64,000 bases of DNA. It comes from Scytonema millei VB511283. Its GTDB lineage: Bacteria; Cyanobacteriota; Cyanobacteriia; Cyanobacteriales; Chroococcidiopsidaceae. The notes under the pieces are model-generated. The model did no database searches. It was not told the DNA's origin and was given only the letters and a program-made list of their open reading frames with translations. A program made the translations under genes and the position numbers. Below are positions 18,934-28,291 of this stretch, one piece after another (positions within the stretch are counted from its first letter, which is position 1; every line of letters starts with the position of its first letter). The stretch lies in the NCBI RefSeq assembly GCF_000817735.3, contig NZ_JTJC03000006.1, positions 73,783 through 137,782 on the forward strand. The letters run 5' to 3'.

Positions 18934-19863
18934 TTAGCCCAAGCCCTCGAACGTATAGTTTGGGTTGTTATAATCTGGAAGGTTTGTAGCAGTATCTATG
19001 GTTTCTTGAGTCGCGCCCCCAGAACCAAATAAACTGCTCACGCCCGTGTTAATATCAAACCCGATCGCTTGGCTGGGCTGGCTGCTACCAAGTGAAATCG
19101 GTTCGCTGTCACTACTAAGAGGGAAAGCCCAGTCTTCATTACCGATCGCGCTACCATCACTGTCGATCTCAAGACGATTTCCTAGAAGATTGCTGTCACT
19201 AACATCGGCAGTGTTACCACTACCAAGGATGTTGTTATTGCTGCCTTCAGGCATATTGGCATTGCCAAGAACGGTATTGCTCTCACCTAATTGCCAGTTG
19301 CCATTACCGTTGGTTTGGTTGTCAGTACCAAAATTCCAGTTACCGTTACCAGTACTTGTATTGCCATCGGCATAATTCCAGTTGCCATTACCACTGGTTT
19401 GACTGTCACTGCTGAAATTCCAGTTGCCATTACCATCGGTTGTGTTGTTACTTCCAAGGTTCCAGTTCCCATTGCCGCTACCAGTGTTACCAGTAGAATC
19501 TGAATCGGACTCTAAGTTATTGACATCTAAGATAAAGTTGTCACTGTTGAAGGGTACGGGTTGGTCGGTTTCAACTTCTGGTAAAGAGGGAAGAGTATCG
19601 CCAAACGGCAAATTATCGGGGAGATTGCTAGCTTGGGGGTTGTTTTCAGTATTGCCACTAGCAAAAGGGTTATTATTATCTGATTCGGTATCTCCACCAG
19701 AAAAGGGATTGCCACTACCACCAGAGAGGTTACTACTTTCATCTAAGGTGTTGCCTTCACTGGATTGTAACTGACCATCTTGAAATGCCCAGTTACTATT
19801 ACCTGTAAAGTTGTTAGAGCTAGTTTCCGGTTGCGATGTGGTTTGATTATCTGAAGTTGCCAT
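18934..19863 (-). CDS. Acidic NGNW-repeat protein, unknown
   Basis: The 309-residue protein has almost no Lys. Its centre (about residues 125-215) carries five units of about 17 residues, each with NGNW followed by N, Q or L and a Ser/Asp/Thr-rich spacer, for example DGNGNWNFSSDSQTSGNGNW. Flanks are rich in Ser, Asn, Asp and Gly with SGNPFSG-like units. The start at 19863 has GGAGG at ideal spacing. There is no signal peptide or membrane segment. It may be an extracellular or matrix protein exported without a cleavable signal, inferred from composition only. The neighbouring acidic gene at 18338 is likely related. Confidence 0.72.
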   Translation of the reverse strand: MATSDNQTTSQPETSSNNFTGNSNWAFQDGQLQSSEGNTLDESSNLSGGSGNPFSGGDTESDNNNPFASGNTENNPQASNLPDNLPFGDTLPSLPEVETDQPVPFNSDNFILDVNNLESDSDSTGNTGSGNGNWNLGSNNTTDGNGNWNFSSDSQTSGNGNWNYADGNTSTGNGNWNFGTDNQTNGNGNWQLGESNTVLGNANMPEGSNNNILGSGNTADVSDSNLLGNRLEIDSDGSAIGNEDWAFPLSSDSEPISLGSSQPSQAIGFDINTGVSSLFGSGGATQETIDTATNLPDYNNPNYTFEGLG

Positions 19864-20468
19864 CAAAAAACCTCCGACTGTTTACACCAATTGCTCACGC
19901 TCGAACATCAAGCAGACTAATTAAAGCCCTACTTAAAAAAATGTTCGTCTTAAATCAATTTGCAAACGGATATCATCAATTCATTCAAAAAACTCGCTTT
20001 TTAAAGACTAAGAAAATACTGCATCATTTATTAGTTGTCAGTGAGAATGAACTCGCGACAAAACTGATGCGATCGATACATCAAAATGCAATATTCCTTT
20101 GTGATTTAAATGATTTGCAAAACGACTCTCTTAGATTTTCCGCGCTGTCTTCTTGAAGAAGAGCGACCTTCAAAACTTGCTGCTAAACTTAAATTTTTTG
20201 TTGCAAGAACTTAGCGAATAAATTTGGCAAAATGTCGATCTCATAATACTTTAAAGCCGCACTCTATTAGTAGGCAGATGCCTATTATTCAGAGAGCAAA
20301 TTCAGCAAGACAACCTAGTGGCTATCAAGCATATGTCCGTTAGTCTATAAAATTTATAAAGTGTGTGAAATGAGTAAAGTTTGGATTGAGTTGTTAATTT
20401 TTTCGATTTGAGAAGTTACTTCAGAATGGCTTAATTGATGAGATTGGGTAGTGCTTTGGGGTGATTTA
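19864..20468. other. Intergenic stretch without recognised gene
   Basis: About 600 AT-rich bases. The GGAGG ribosome site and presumed promoter of the repeat-protein gene lie at the left. An open frame on the plus strand (to 20156) overlaps this promoter, has no family resemblance and is not called. I see no RNA gene or clear hairpin series. Confidence 0.5.
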
Positions 20469-20783
20469 CTATTGGTTTTGCAACCCATCATTTGCTACTT
20501 TTGTCAACAAACTTTTGGCAATTTCTTCCCATTCTCGATCGAGATCGGTATGAGCGGGCGATCGCCCGCTGCGCTTATACCAATAGCGAGCATTACTCAA
20601 GTCACCTTCTTGACGGTGTAAATGAGCGTGAACCCAAGCACTATCAGAGTCGGCTTCATCTTGGATCAGTACGTGCGCTCGTTCCCAATTTCCCTGCTTA
20701 GCGTGCCAAAGTGCTTGCAAAGGTAAAGGGAGATCTGGGCAATTTTTTGCTGCTACGAATTGAGCCAAGCGATCGGAACTCAT
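20469..20783 (-). CDS. Conserved small protein with TPR-like sequence
   Basis: The 104-residue protein contains LPLQALWHAKQGNWERAHVLIQDE and AWVHAHLHRQEGDLSNARYWYKR, two adjacent helix-turn-helix units with the W-x-x-A pattern of tetratricopeptide repeats. It is probably a small scaffold or binding protein. Similar stand-alone proteins are widespread in bacteria without a known function. It lies downstream of the GGDEF/EAL gene region on the same strand but is separated from it by simple repeats. Confidence 0.7.
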   Translation of the reverse strand: MSSDRLAQFVAAKNCPDLPLPLQALWHAKQGNWERAHVLIQDEADSDSAWVHAHLHRQEGDLSNARYWYKRSGRSPAHTDLDREWEEIAKSLLTKVANDGLQNQ

Positions 20784-20818
20784 AATCAGTTATCAGTTAT
20801 CAGTTATCAGTTGTCAGT

Positions 20819-20886
20819 TAATTCCGGCTTACGACTTACGACTTACGACTTACGACTTACGACTTACGACTTACGACTTACGACTT
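20819..20886. repeat. ACGACTT heptamer tandem repeat
   Basis: About nine tandem copies of ACGACTT (read TTACGAC) run through the 3' end of the GGDEF/EAL gene, so its last codons and stop at 20864 lie inside the repeat. A TTATCAG heptamer run lies just before, at about 20787-20816. Confidence 0.85.
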
Positions 20887-23470
20887 CGACTAGCCTATCA
20901 AACTGCTGGGCGAGTAATTCTCCAGCTGCGGTACTATCTACAGGTTGAGAGAAAAAATATCCTTGCCCAAATTTACATTTGAGTCCTCGCAGACGAGCCA
21001 GCTGTTCTAAAGTTTCTATTCCTTCAGCCACGACTTCCATGTCTAGGGCGCGGGCAAGCATGATTGTAGCGCGAACGATCTCCCAACTCTGATAGCATTT
21101 ACCAATTCGGCAAACAAAGGAACGGTCTAGCTTGAGGATATTTATCGGAAACCGTTGTAAGTAACTTAAGGAAGAATAACCCGTGCCGAAGTCATCTAGG
21201 GCTAGTGAGACTCCCAAAGCGTTAAGTTCTTCCATCAAAGCCGCGATCGCTTCAGGATGTTCCATCAGTACGCTTTCAGTCAATTCTAGTTGCAAACTCT
21301 TAGCGTCGAGTCCAGTGGCTTGTAATATTTGAATAATCTGTTTTCCTACTTGCGGTTGAGTAAACTGCGGTGCAGAAAAGTTGACACTCATTTTGAACGG
21401 CACGTTCAAAGCAAATTGTGCTTGCCAAAGTTGCATTTGCTGGCAAGCTTGCCGCAATACCCACCAGCCAATTGGGACAATTAACCCTGTCTCTTCGGCA
21501 ATTGGAATAAATTCTGCTGGAGAGATCGTACCTCTTTGCGGATGCTGCCAGCGTAAGAGTGCTTCAAAACCCACAATTTTTTGGTTGACTAGCGAAACTA
21601 TCGGTTGATAGTGCAAATGCAATTCTTGATTGTCAATTGCTCGTCGCAAGTCAGTTTCCAGTTGAAATAGTGCTACGACGCGATCGCGCATGGAGGTATC
21701 GAAAACTTCATACCGTGCTTTTCCGCCAGCTTTGGCGCGGTACATAGCAGTATCGGCATCGCGCAATAAATCTTCTGGTTGGCGATATTCTCTGGTATTC
21801 GCGATCGCGCCAATGCTTGTGGTGGCAAAAATCTCGTTACCATCTAATCGAAAAGGTAATTTAAGTGCCAGTTGTATCCGTTTGATCATCTCGGTGGGAT
21901 CGCTGCAATTCTCTAGCACCATTGCAAACTCATCGCCGCCTAGACGAGCCAGAGTATCTCCCGTGCGGATCTGCGCTCTTAGTCTTTGAGCGATCCCAAT
22001 CAACAGCCGATCGCCGAGCATATGTCCTAAACTATCATTGATTGCCTTGAAGCGATCGAGGTCTAAAAACAAAACAGCAAAACTATAGTCCGCTTGCTGT
22101 TGTTGCAACCTCAGTGCTTGTTCTAACCGCATCATAAATAGGGCGCGATTTGCTAGACCCGTGAGGGAATCGTGAAAGGCTTCGTGTTGTAATTGTTGCT
22201 CTATTTGTTTGCGCTTAGTAATGTCGTGGACGATGATACAAAAAACATCTTTGCCGTTGCGAGTAATTAAGTTCGCGTTAATTTCAACATCAACTAGTAT
22301 TCCATCCTGACGGCGATATTGTTGTTCGCCTGTAAAATAACGCTCTACCTGCAATGCTAAGATAAAGCGCTCTACAACTGCCCGATCTTCAGCAACTAAA
22401 TCGAATAGTGCCAACTGAATTAGTTGACCGGACTCATAGCCGAGGAAATTTTCAAACGTAGCATTGGCTTCAATAATTTGTTTGGTACTAGCATTGACTA
22501 AAAAGATACTTTGAGAAGCCTTGGCAACTAAATGACGGTACTCTTCACTTTCTTGCCATTTACGCTCGGAGGCTACTAATTTTTCTATAAGTTGAAAAAT
22601 AATTGTTGCAAAAAATATGGCAACGACCGCCAATAAAATTGTTAAATAATACCAACTTGTCTGACCTTGATGATATATTTCCCTGGCGATATCAACGCGC
22701 AAAATTGCCGCAGGTTTACCGTAAATATCTGGTAGCAAAGCGTAACCAGCAATTGTATTTTTGTCGATCGGACGTACGAGAATTTTATTGGTCGGTGATA
22801 ATAAATTTCGCATCACCTGAAAATCGGCAGGCAGATCGGCGCGATCGATCGCCCGCACAGCGAGTGGCAGGCGGGTAGACTTAGATAAAGTAGCGATCGT
22901 TCCAGCATTGAGATAACGCCCAAAAATGAGCGAACCGCGAATCGGTCCTTTATCTTCACTAGACAAAATTGGTTGCGCTCCGACTAAAATTAATCCTTCT
23001 GGTAGATTGACAATCCCTACCGTGCCATTTTGTATAGTCTTGTGGCGCACCAGTGGAGATTGTGGCACTAGATGAGGTTTCAATGCTGGAGAAATTGACT
23101 TGTATTTCTGAGTATTTAAGTCAAAACCAGTCCCGTAGACTATTTTGCCTGAAGGCTGAACGTAGAGAACTAAATTGAGTTTGAGTGCCAGCAATCCTGC
23201 TGGATAGAGATTAGAGTTGATATAATCTTGATTCCGATCTAGGACAAAATTATAAGTATCGTTCCAGCTTGCCCAATCATCAATGTGAATGCTCAAATCT
23301 TTTTTGGATTGAGTAAAAGCACTTAAAACTCCTTCTACTGCTTGGCGAGTATGTCGTTGTTCTGCTTGGTGCAGATTCTTGAACAAAATAAGTGATGCTG
23401 TCGCATACAATACTCCAATCAGACTGGTGAATGCTACACCGATGGGGAATAATGTCTTTTTGGATTTCAT
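20864..23470 (-). CDS. CHASE4-PAS-GGDEF-EAL cyclic-di-GMP enzyme
   Basis: The 868-residue membrane protein has a membrane helix at about 10-30, an extracytoplasmic CHASE4-like sensor (about 50-270, with SKKDLSIHIDDWASWNDTY), a second helix near 275-297 and a PAS domain with ITKRKQIEQQ. A GGDEF domain follows (LARLGGDEFAMVL, intact active site), then an EAL domain (FEALLRWQHP, LELTESVLM, LDDFGTGYSSL, with catalytic residues kept). Both cyclic-di-GMP synthesis and breakdown are possible; which one dominates cannot be told. The C-terminus runs into a heptamer repeat. Confidence 0.95.
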   Translation of the reverse strand: MKSKKTLFPIGVAFTSLIGVLYATASLILFKNLHQAEQRHTRQAVEGVLSAFTQSKKDLSIHIDDWASWNDTYNFVLDRNQDYINSNLYPAGLLALKLNLVLYVQPSGKIVYGTGFDLNTQKYKSISPALKPHLVPQSPLVRHKTIQNGTVGIVNLPEGLILVGAQPILSSEDKGPIRGSLIFGRYLNAGTIATLSKSTRLPLAVRAIDRADLPADFQVMRNLLSPTNKILVRPIDKNTIAGYALLPDIYGKPAAILRVDIAREIYHQGQTSWYYLTILLAVVAIFFATIIFQLIEKLVASERKWQESEEYRHLVAKASQSIFLVNASTKQIIEANATFENFLGYESGQLIQLALFDLVAEDRAVVERFILALQVERYFTGEQQYRRQDGILVDVEINANLITRNGKDVFCIIVHDITKRKQIEQQLQHEAFHDSLTGLANRALFMMRLEQALRLQQQQADYSFAVLFLDLDRFKAINDSLGHMLGDRLLIGIAQRLRAQIRTGDTLARLGGDEFAMVLENCSDPTEMIKRIQLALKLPFRLDGNEIFATTSIGAIANTREYRQPEDLLRDADTAMYRAKAGGKARYEVFDTSMRDRVVALFQLETDLRRAIDNQELHLHYQPIVSLVNQKIVGFEALLRWQHPQRGTISPAEFIPIAEETGLIVPIGWWVLRQACQQMQLWQAQFALNVPFKMSVNFSAPQFTQPQVGKQIIQILQATGLDAKSLQLELTESVLMEHPEAIAALMEELNALGVSLALDDFGTGYSSLSYLQRFPINILKLDRSFVCRIGKCYQSWEIVRATIMLARALDMEVVAEGIETLEQLARLRGLKCKFGQGYFFSQPVDSTAAGELLAQQFDRLVEVVSRKS

Positions 23471-23750
23471 GCGATCGCTTTACTTAGTAAAAATATCTCG
23501 TTTGGGTTAAGTAAAAATTGAGTTAACTGCTATAAATACTACGATCGTAAGCCGATCTATATCTAGCTATCAAGCGTAAAATTGCGAAGTTCATAGTTAA
23601 TTTGCTTGTCTTTTTACGTATCTTTACTGAAAGACATGTTGCGCAAAGATGCAAAGAAAGGCTAGTAGCTTTGCATAGAACTTTCCCAGGGGGGGGAACC
23701 CTCCCACGGAAGTGCTTTAATTTTGGCGCGATCTCAATTGGCAATCGGCG

Positions 23751-24794
23751 CTATTTTACGATTGCATCTAGAATATTCTCTGTTCCAAAGCGTACCACAT
23801 CAGTACAGGGTAAACCAGTCTCAGCTTGAGTTTGTTCGATCGCCTGTCGTGCCGTGGCAAGATCGAGATGAAATGTGTTGAGCGCGATCGCGGCGACTGG
23901 GACATCGGCAAATGCTCCTGCTGCTCTAGTTACCATTTCATAGAGTTGTACTACGTCTGTTAAAGCTGGAATCGGGACGTGGGGATGGTTGCGGATGTGA
24001 GTTTGTCCGGCGCGATGGACTAACACTAGATGCGTCGGTTGCGTCCCCCGAATCAGGGGTAAGGTTGCGGTCGAGCCTGGATGCAGTAACGATCCCTGCC
24101 CTTCTACAAAGACAATATCGCGATCGCTACCGTGTTGCAAGACCATTTGTTCTACTGCCCCTGCGGCAAAGTCAACTCGAATTGCGTCTAGGGGAATGCC
24201 ATCGCCAGCAATCATCAGCCCTGCTTGTCCGGTCGCGATAAACTTAGAACGCATGCCCCGTTGTTGACAAGCTCGATCCAGTTCCAAACAAGCAGACATT
24301 TTACCTACACCCATATCCGTACCCACAGCTAGCACGCGCCGACAAGCTAGCGTTTGTGCTTGTCCGCTGGCGATGGGTAAGTTAGGCGGTTCTTGTCTGA
24401 CATCCCAAATCCACTGTCTCGATCGCAAATTATCGCGCAACTCGGGAATTGTCGCTAAGGGTGTGTGCAATCCGTTAGCAATTGATAAACCTGCAAATAC
24501 AGCTTGCTTGACTTCCTGCTGCCACTCTGGAGGTAAAATTCCCCCAGAGGGAGCAATGCCAATGGCTAATATGTCTGGATTGTAAGCTAATGCCTCTTCA
24601 ACAGAACCGACAATCGGGATGTCGCGCTCGATCCCAGAGACTATAGGTAAAGACTCTCCGGCACATTGGCGATCGATAACGGCGACAATTTGGGCATGAC
24701 TGTAGCGTAACAAGGCAAGTCCAGTTTTACCTTGACTGCCCTTAATGCCGTCGTGTAAGAGAATGGCTACCCTACTTTCAGCCTGCAACCGCAC
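23751..24794 (-). CDS. DUF1611 family protein (DgcN-like)
   Basis: The 347-residue protein has an N-terminal Rossmann-like part (RVAILLHDGIKGSQGKTG) and a C-terminal P-loop-like domain with LAVGTDMGVGKMSACLELD. This is the DUF1611 family, whose characterised member DgcN acts on D-glutamate together with the racemase/epimerase DgcA. Its start overlaps the stop region of the dipeptide epimerase gene by 17 bases, the same partnership. I infer a role in recycling cell-wall-derived D-amino acids or dipeptides; the substrate is not certain. Confidence 0.85.
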   Translation of the reverse strand: MRLQAESRVAILLHDGIKGSQGKTGLALLRYSHAQIVAVIDRQCAGESLPIVSGIERDIPIVGSVEEALAYNPDILAIGIAPSGGILPPEWQQEVKQAVFAGLSIANGLHTPLATIPELRDNLRSRQWIWDVRQEPPNLPIASGQAQTLACRRVLAVGTDMGVGKMSACLELDRACQQRGMRSKFIATGQAGLMIAGDGIPLDAIRVDFAAGAVEQMVLQHGSDRDIVFVEGQGSLLHPGSTATLPLIRGTQPTHLVLVHRAGQTHIRNHPHVPIPALTDVVQLYEMVTRAAGAFADVPVAAIALNTFHLDLATARQAIEQTQAETGLPCTDVVRFGTENILDAIVK

Positions 24795-25824
24795 TGCGTT
24801 CTACCCCCAATCCTGGTTTGCAATTTGGCAACAACCGCCCCGATCGGATTATTGCACCTACAAAGGGTTCTGCGGTTAAATTCAAATGACTATCTAAATC
24901 GAGATAGTCGGCTAGGGGTGCGAGGTGAGCGGCGGCTGTATTCGAGAGGGAACTGTCAGAATAGCAACCTAACATTACCTGTAATCCTAATGCTTTTGCC
25001 ACTTGTACCATCCGCATTGCTTCTGACAAACCACCAGCTTTCATCAGTTTGATATTAATTCCGCGCACGCAGTTGGATAACTGAGGAATATCGCGACTTG
25101 TCATACAGCTTTCATCGACAAAAATCGGTAGAGGCGATCGCTGTTTTAATTGGGGTAAGTGTTTCTCTTCTCCCCGCGCTAGCGGTTGTTCTACATATTT
25201 AACATCATAGTCGGCTAGCCACCGACACATGGCGATCGCGTCATCTAAATTCCAGCCGCCGTTGGCATCGACAAATAACTCTAAAGTCGGAACTTCATCG
25301 CGGATTGCTGCTAACATTTCCCGATCCGCCTCAATTCCGGCTGGATTGCCCAACTTAACTTTAAAAACTTTGACTTCGACAAATTGCAACCAGTCTCTTA
25401 CCCTGGCTACGGCTGCTTCTGGGGTATTAATTCCAATTGTGACCGAAGTTGGCACGATGCGATCGCAGTCTAACCCCCACAACTGCCACAGGGGTAATCC
25501 CGCCTTTTTCCCAATCCAATCGTGCAGCGCCATATCGATTGCAGCTTGGGCAGAGGAAGGCATTGTTTGTAATCTCGGACCAATTCGCTGCCGTTCCCAA
25601 GGATTCATACTTTGTAACTGCGGTGCAATTGTTTGGATTGCCTCCAACAGCATTTCGGTAGATTGCGGACGATCTCCGAGAGAAAATGGCGATGCTTCCC
25701 CCCAGCCTTCAATTCCATCCTGTACGACTTTCACCCACACATTTGTCGTTTGGGCTGTCGTTCCGCGACTAATTGTCAGGGGAAAACGCTTGCGGACGGT
25801 GAAAAGTTCGGCGCTGACGTGCAT
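24778..25824 (-). CDS. Dipeptide epimerase (enolase superfamily)
   Basis: This 348-residue muconate-lactonizing subgroup enzyme resembles L-Ala-D/L-Glu epimerase. It shows the catalytic lysine motif KVFKVKLG near residue 162, metal ligands in FVDANGGWN, VEQPLARGEE and FVDESC, and the second catalytic lysine in INIKLMKAGG. It would epimerise dipeptides, typically from murein peptides. The N-terminal capping domain (FTVRKRFPLTISRG) determines specificity but cannot be decoded here. It is the first gene of the pair with DUF1611. Confidence 0.9.
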   Translation of the reverse strand: MHVSAELFTVRKRFPLTISRGTTAQTTNVWVKVVQDGIEGWGEASPFSLGDRPQSTEMLLEAIQTIAPQLQSMNPWERQRIGPRLQTMPSSAQAAIDMALHDWIGKKAGLPLWQLWGLDCDRIVPTSVTIGINTPEAAVARVRDWLQFVEVKVFKVKLGNPAGIEADREMLAAIRDEVPTLELFVDANGGWNLDDAIAMCRWLADYDVKYVEQPLARGEEKHLPQLKQRSPLPIFVDESCMTSRDIPQLSNCVRGINIKLMKAGGLSEAMRMVQVAKALGLQVMLGCYSDSSLSNTAAAHLAPLADYLDLDSHLNLTAEPFVGAIIRSGRLLPNCKPGLGVERSAVAG

Positions 25825-25943
25825 ATGGGCGATCGCGTACTGAAATTAGCTCGCACTCATGCAGTGTAGCGTTAAATTAGGGAGCAGGGAGCAGGGGCGA
25901 TTAGAAATCGCCCCCTTTTTAACTTAGTTGGAAGATCGACAAG

Positions 25944-26792
25944 CTAAACTTTTACCTTCGGTGTTGGTGGTAATACGACTTTTTTAGCCAATCCTAAAGC
26001 TTGTAAAGCCTGAATTGCCCACCATGTCATATCGATTTCCCACCACCGCCGTCCGGCTGGTGCTACATTAGGCTGAGCGTGGTGGTTGTTGTGCCAACCT
26101 TCGCCATAAGTCAAAAGTGCTGCCCACCAAAGATTGCGAGAATTGTCCTCTACCTCAAAATGACGATAACCATATAAATGAGTCGCCGAGTTGATCAGCC
26201 AAGTGCTGTGCCAGAGTAATACGGCGCGGAGAAAGACACCATAGATGACAAAAGACCAGCCGCCGAGAAGGTATAGCAACACTGCTAGCGGAATTTGCAG
26301 CAGTAAGAAGTAGCGATCTAGCCAACGATAATATGGGTCGCGATCGAGATCGGGGGCAAACTTTCGGTAATTATCGTAGATATAGAACTCCGATCGCGGG
26401 TACAGAATCCATAGCATGTGACTCCACCAAAAACCCCGCTTAGAAGAGTAAGGATCTTTGTCCACGTCCTCTGTATGAGCGTGATGTTGTCGATGTCCCG
26501 CTACCCAAAAGACGGGTCCCCCTTGCATGGCAAGCGCCCCGATGAAGGCGATCGCATATTCCAGCCACTTCGGTGTTATTTGCAAACTGCGGTGACTTAA
26601 GAGCCTGTGATAGCCTAAACAAATCCCAATGCTGCCAAATAGCCAGTGAAGAAATATCGTCACTCCCAAAGCCGACCAAGAAAAACACCAGGGAGCGAGC
26701 ATTGCTACAACATGAAACGTACCGAAAAACGCCACATTGATCCAGCTGAGAGCAAGCGGCTGTTTGCTCTCCGCGACTGAGCCTATAGTCAT
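25944..26792 (-). CDS. desC: Acyl-lipid delta-9 desaturase
   Basis: The 282-residue membrane di-iron enzyme introduces a double bond into membrane-lipid acyl chains. The three histidine boxes are HRLLSHR near residue 62, HRQHHAHTE near 100 and HNNHHA near 235, as in cyanobacterial DesC. Hydrophobic stretches lie at about 20-60 and 165-195. It is divergent from a TetR-type regulator gene, and the shared 133-base spacer has two similar palindromic sites, so temperature- or lipid-responsive control by that regulator is plausible. Confidence 0.93.
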   Translation of the reverse strand: MTIGSVAESKQPLALSWINVAFFGTFHVVAMLAPWCFSWSALGVTIFLHWLFGSIGICLGYHRLLSHRSLQITPKWLEYAIAFIGALAMQGGPVFWVAGHRQHHAHTEDVDKDPYSSKRGFWWSHMLWILYPRSEFYIYDNYRKFAPDLDRDPYYRWLDRYFLLLQIPLAVLLYLLGGWSFVIYGVFLRAVLLWHSTWLINSATHLYGYRHFEVEDNSRNLWWAALLTYGEGWHNNHHAQPNVAPAGRRWWEIDMTWWAIQALQALGLAKKVVLPPTPKVKV

Positions 26793-26840
26793 AATCTCTA
26801 CTTTCAGTACTCAGCACTTAACAAATCCTTTGTCAAGAAA

Positions 26841-26904
26841 TGCAAGTGCTACTTACACCCTCAGCTTAACAACGCAAAAATAGAATTGCAAGTACTGCTT
26901 GCAC
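26841..26904. promoter_or_regulatory. Pair of operator-like sites between desC and TetR gene
   Basis: TGCAAGTGCTACTTACAC (26841-26858) and TTGCAAGTACTGCTTGCAC (26886-26904) share a GCAAGTrCT-CTT-CAC pattern with inverted GCAAG/CTTGC-type arms. They lie between two divergent starts, next to a TetR-family gene. This is the expected place for autoregulatory operators; binding is inferred. Confidence 0.6.
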
Positions 26905-26925
26905 GATTTAATAAATTTCTATCTT

Positions 26926-28116
26926 ATGGCTACTCAACTAACTTCCACTCGACAGCGATTGATTGACGCGGCTTTGCAGTTGTTCTCGACTCAGGGAATC
27001 ACCGAGACGACAACGCGGCAGATTGCCGAACTAGCGCAGGTGAACGAAGTCACCCTATTTCGGCATTTTGGCAACAAGCAAGGGTTATTGCTAGCAGCAA
27101 TCTCAGAATCAGCAGTATTTAAAGATTTTGGCGAATCTCTGCGCGAGAAAGCGAGTCAAACAAGTAGCTTGCATCAGGCACTCAAAGACTATGCTAGCGA
27201 TCGCTTGCAGGCTTTAGAGCAAGTGCCAGAGTTGGTATTATCTGTAGTGGGTGAATCCAGGCGCTATTCCAGCGAACACCAGCAAGTGATTGGTGAATAT
27301 TTAACTCAAGCAAATCAATATGTGGCTGAGTATATTGCGACTGTCATCGAGCGGGAACAATTACAAACTAATTTACCAGTTTCCCAGCTAGCTAGCTTGC
27401 TCAATAGTTTGCTATTAGGATATGCTGCGATTCAATTCACGACAGGATTTCAAGCGCTTTGGCAGAGTAGAGATGAGTTTTTAGAAAGTTTAGTTGAATT
27501 ATTCTTAAACCAAGTTGAGTCTGCAAATAGTGGAGAAAAAATTATAGATTTACCAGCAAATTTAGTGCATACAATTCTCCAAAAAGCTAAGAAGATCGAT
27601 TTACGAGATTATGCATTAATGTATGTCTTATTTGCCACGGGTTTATCAGCGTCAGAAATTGCCAGCTTAGAAAGAGTACATCAAATCGTCGATCGCGATC
27701 GCTATTTATTGCAAATTACTCAAGGTTCGGTGCGACAAGTTCCCGTCAATCAATGGATTTTGGGTAAGCGATACGGTTCTTACACTCGCAACCCCTTGAC
27801 GCAGTGGCTTAAAAGTCGTAAAGACGATCGAGCAGCATTATTTTTAAATGATGCTGGTTTACCAATGTCAGAAATAGAAATTCAGCAGCGCTGGCAAATA
27901 ATTACTAAAGGACTACTCACGCCAGAAGGACAAGCACCAGCTATCGTCCAAACTCAACAAACATGGTGTGTAGAAATGTTAATGAAAGGCATGACTTTAG
28001 AAAATTTGAGTATGCTCACAGGATGGGGTTTAAAACAACTCAAACCTTACGTTCAAAGAGTCAAAGAAAAAATAGCTATAGAACAAGCCATTCAACGCGA
28101 TCGCGATTCTCAATAG
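26926..28116 (+). CDS. TetR regulator fused to degenerate tyrosine-recombinase domain
   Basis: The 396-residue protein starts MATQLTSTRQRLIDAALQLF. Residues 1-55 are a TetR helix-turn-helix (TTRQIAELAQVNEVTLFRHFGNK), and 60-200 a TetR-like ligand/dimer domain. Residues about 225-385 match a phage-integrase catalytic fold (RDYALMYVLFATGLSASEIASLE), but the first catalytic Arg of the GLRxSE motif is Ser, and no HxxR is visible where expected (TQQTWCVEM). The recombinase part is therefore probably a structural or DNA-contact module. Likely controls desC, which is divergent. Confidence 0.88.
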   Translation: MATQLTSTRQRLIDAALQLFSTQGITETTTRQIAELAQVNEVTLFRHFGNKQGLLLAAISESAVFKDFGESLREKASQTSSLHQALKDYASDRLQALEQVPELVLSVVGESRRYSSEHQQVIGEYLTQANQYVAEYIATVIEREQLQTNLPVSQLASLLNSLLLGYAAIQFTTGFQALWQSRDEFLESLVELFLNQVESANSGEKIIDLPANLVHTILQKAKKIDLRDYALMYVLFATGLSASEIASLERVHQIVDRDRYLLQITQGSVRQVPVNQWILGKRYGSYTRNPLTQWLKSRKDDRAALFLNDAGLPMSEIEIQQRWQIITKGLLTPEGQAPAIVQTQQTWCVEMLMKGMTLENLSMLTGWGLKQLKPYVQRVKEKIAIEQAIQRDRDSQ

Positions 28117-28249
28117 CCCCATATTTACTCGCACAAATTATACTTTTAGCGTTTTTCTTTGCGCCTCTGCGTCTAACGCTACGCTAACGCCTACGGCTGA
28201 TGCGCGACACAAAACTAATTAATCGATTATTGCGTGTGTGACATTTGTG

Positions 28250-28277
28250 GTAGGGGCGCACATCTGTGCGCCCCTAC
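28250..28277. terminator. Palindromic dispersed repeat between convergent genes
   Basis: GTAGGGGCGCACA and TGTGCGCCCCTAC form a 13-bp inverted repeat with a 2-base centre, nearly identical to the palindrome at 3809-3838. It lies between the convergent TetR-fusion and methyltransferase genes and can serve as a terminator for both. Confidence 0.7.
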
Positions 28278-28291
28278 AGATCGTCTCTTCC

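Noticed and set aside
20819-20886. ACGACTT tandem repeat as a CRISPR array
   Set aside because: Head-to-tail 7-base units without spacers; it is a simple cyanobacterial tandem repeat.
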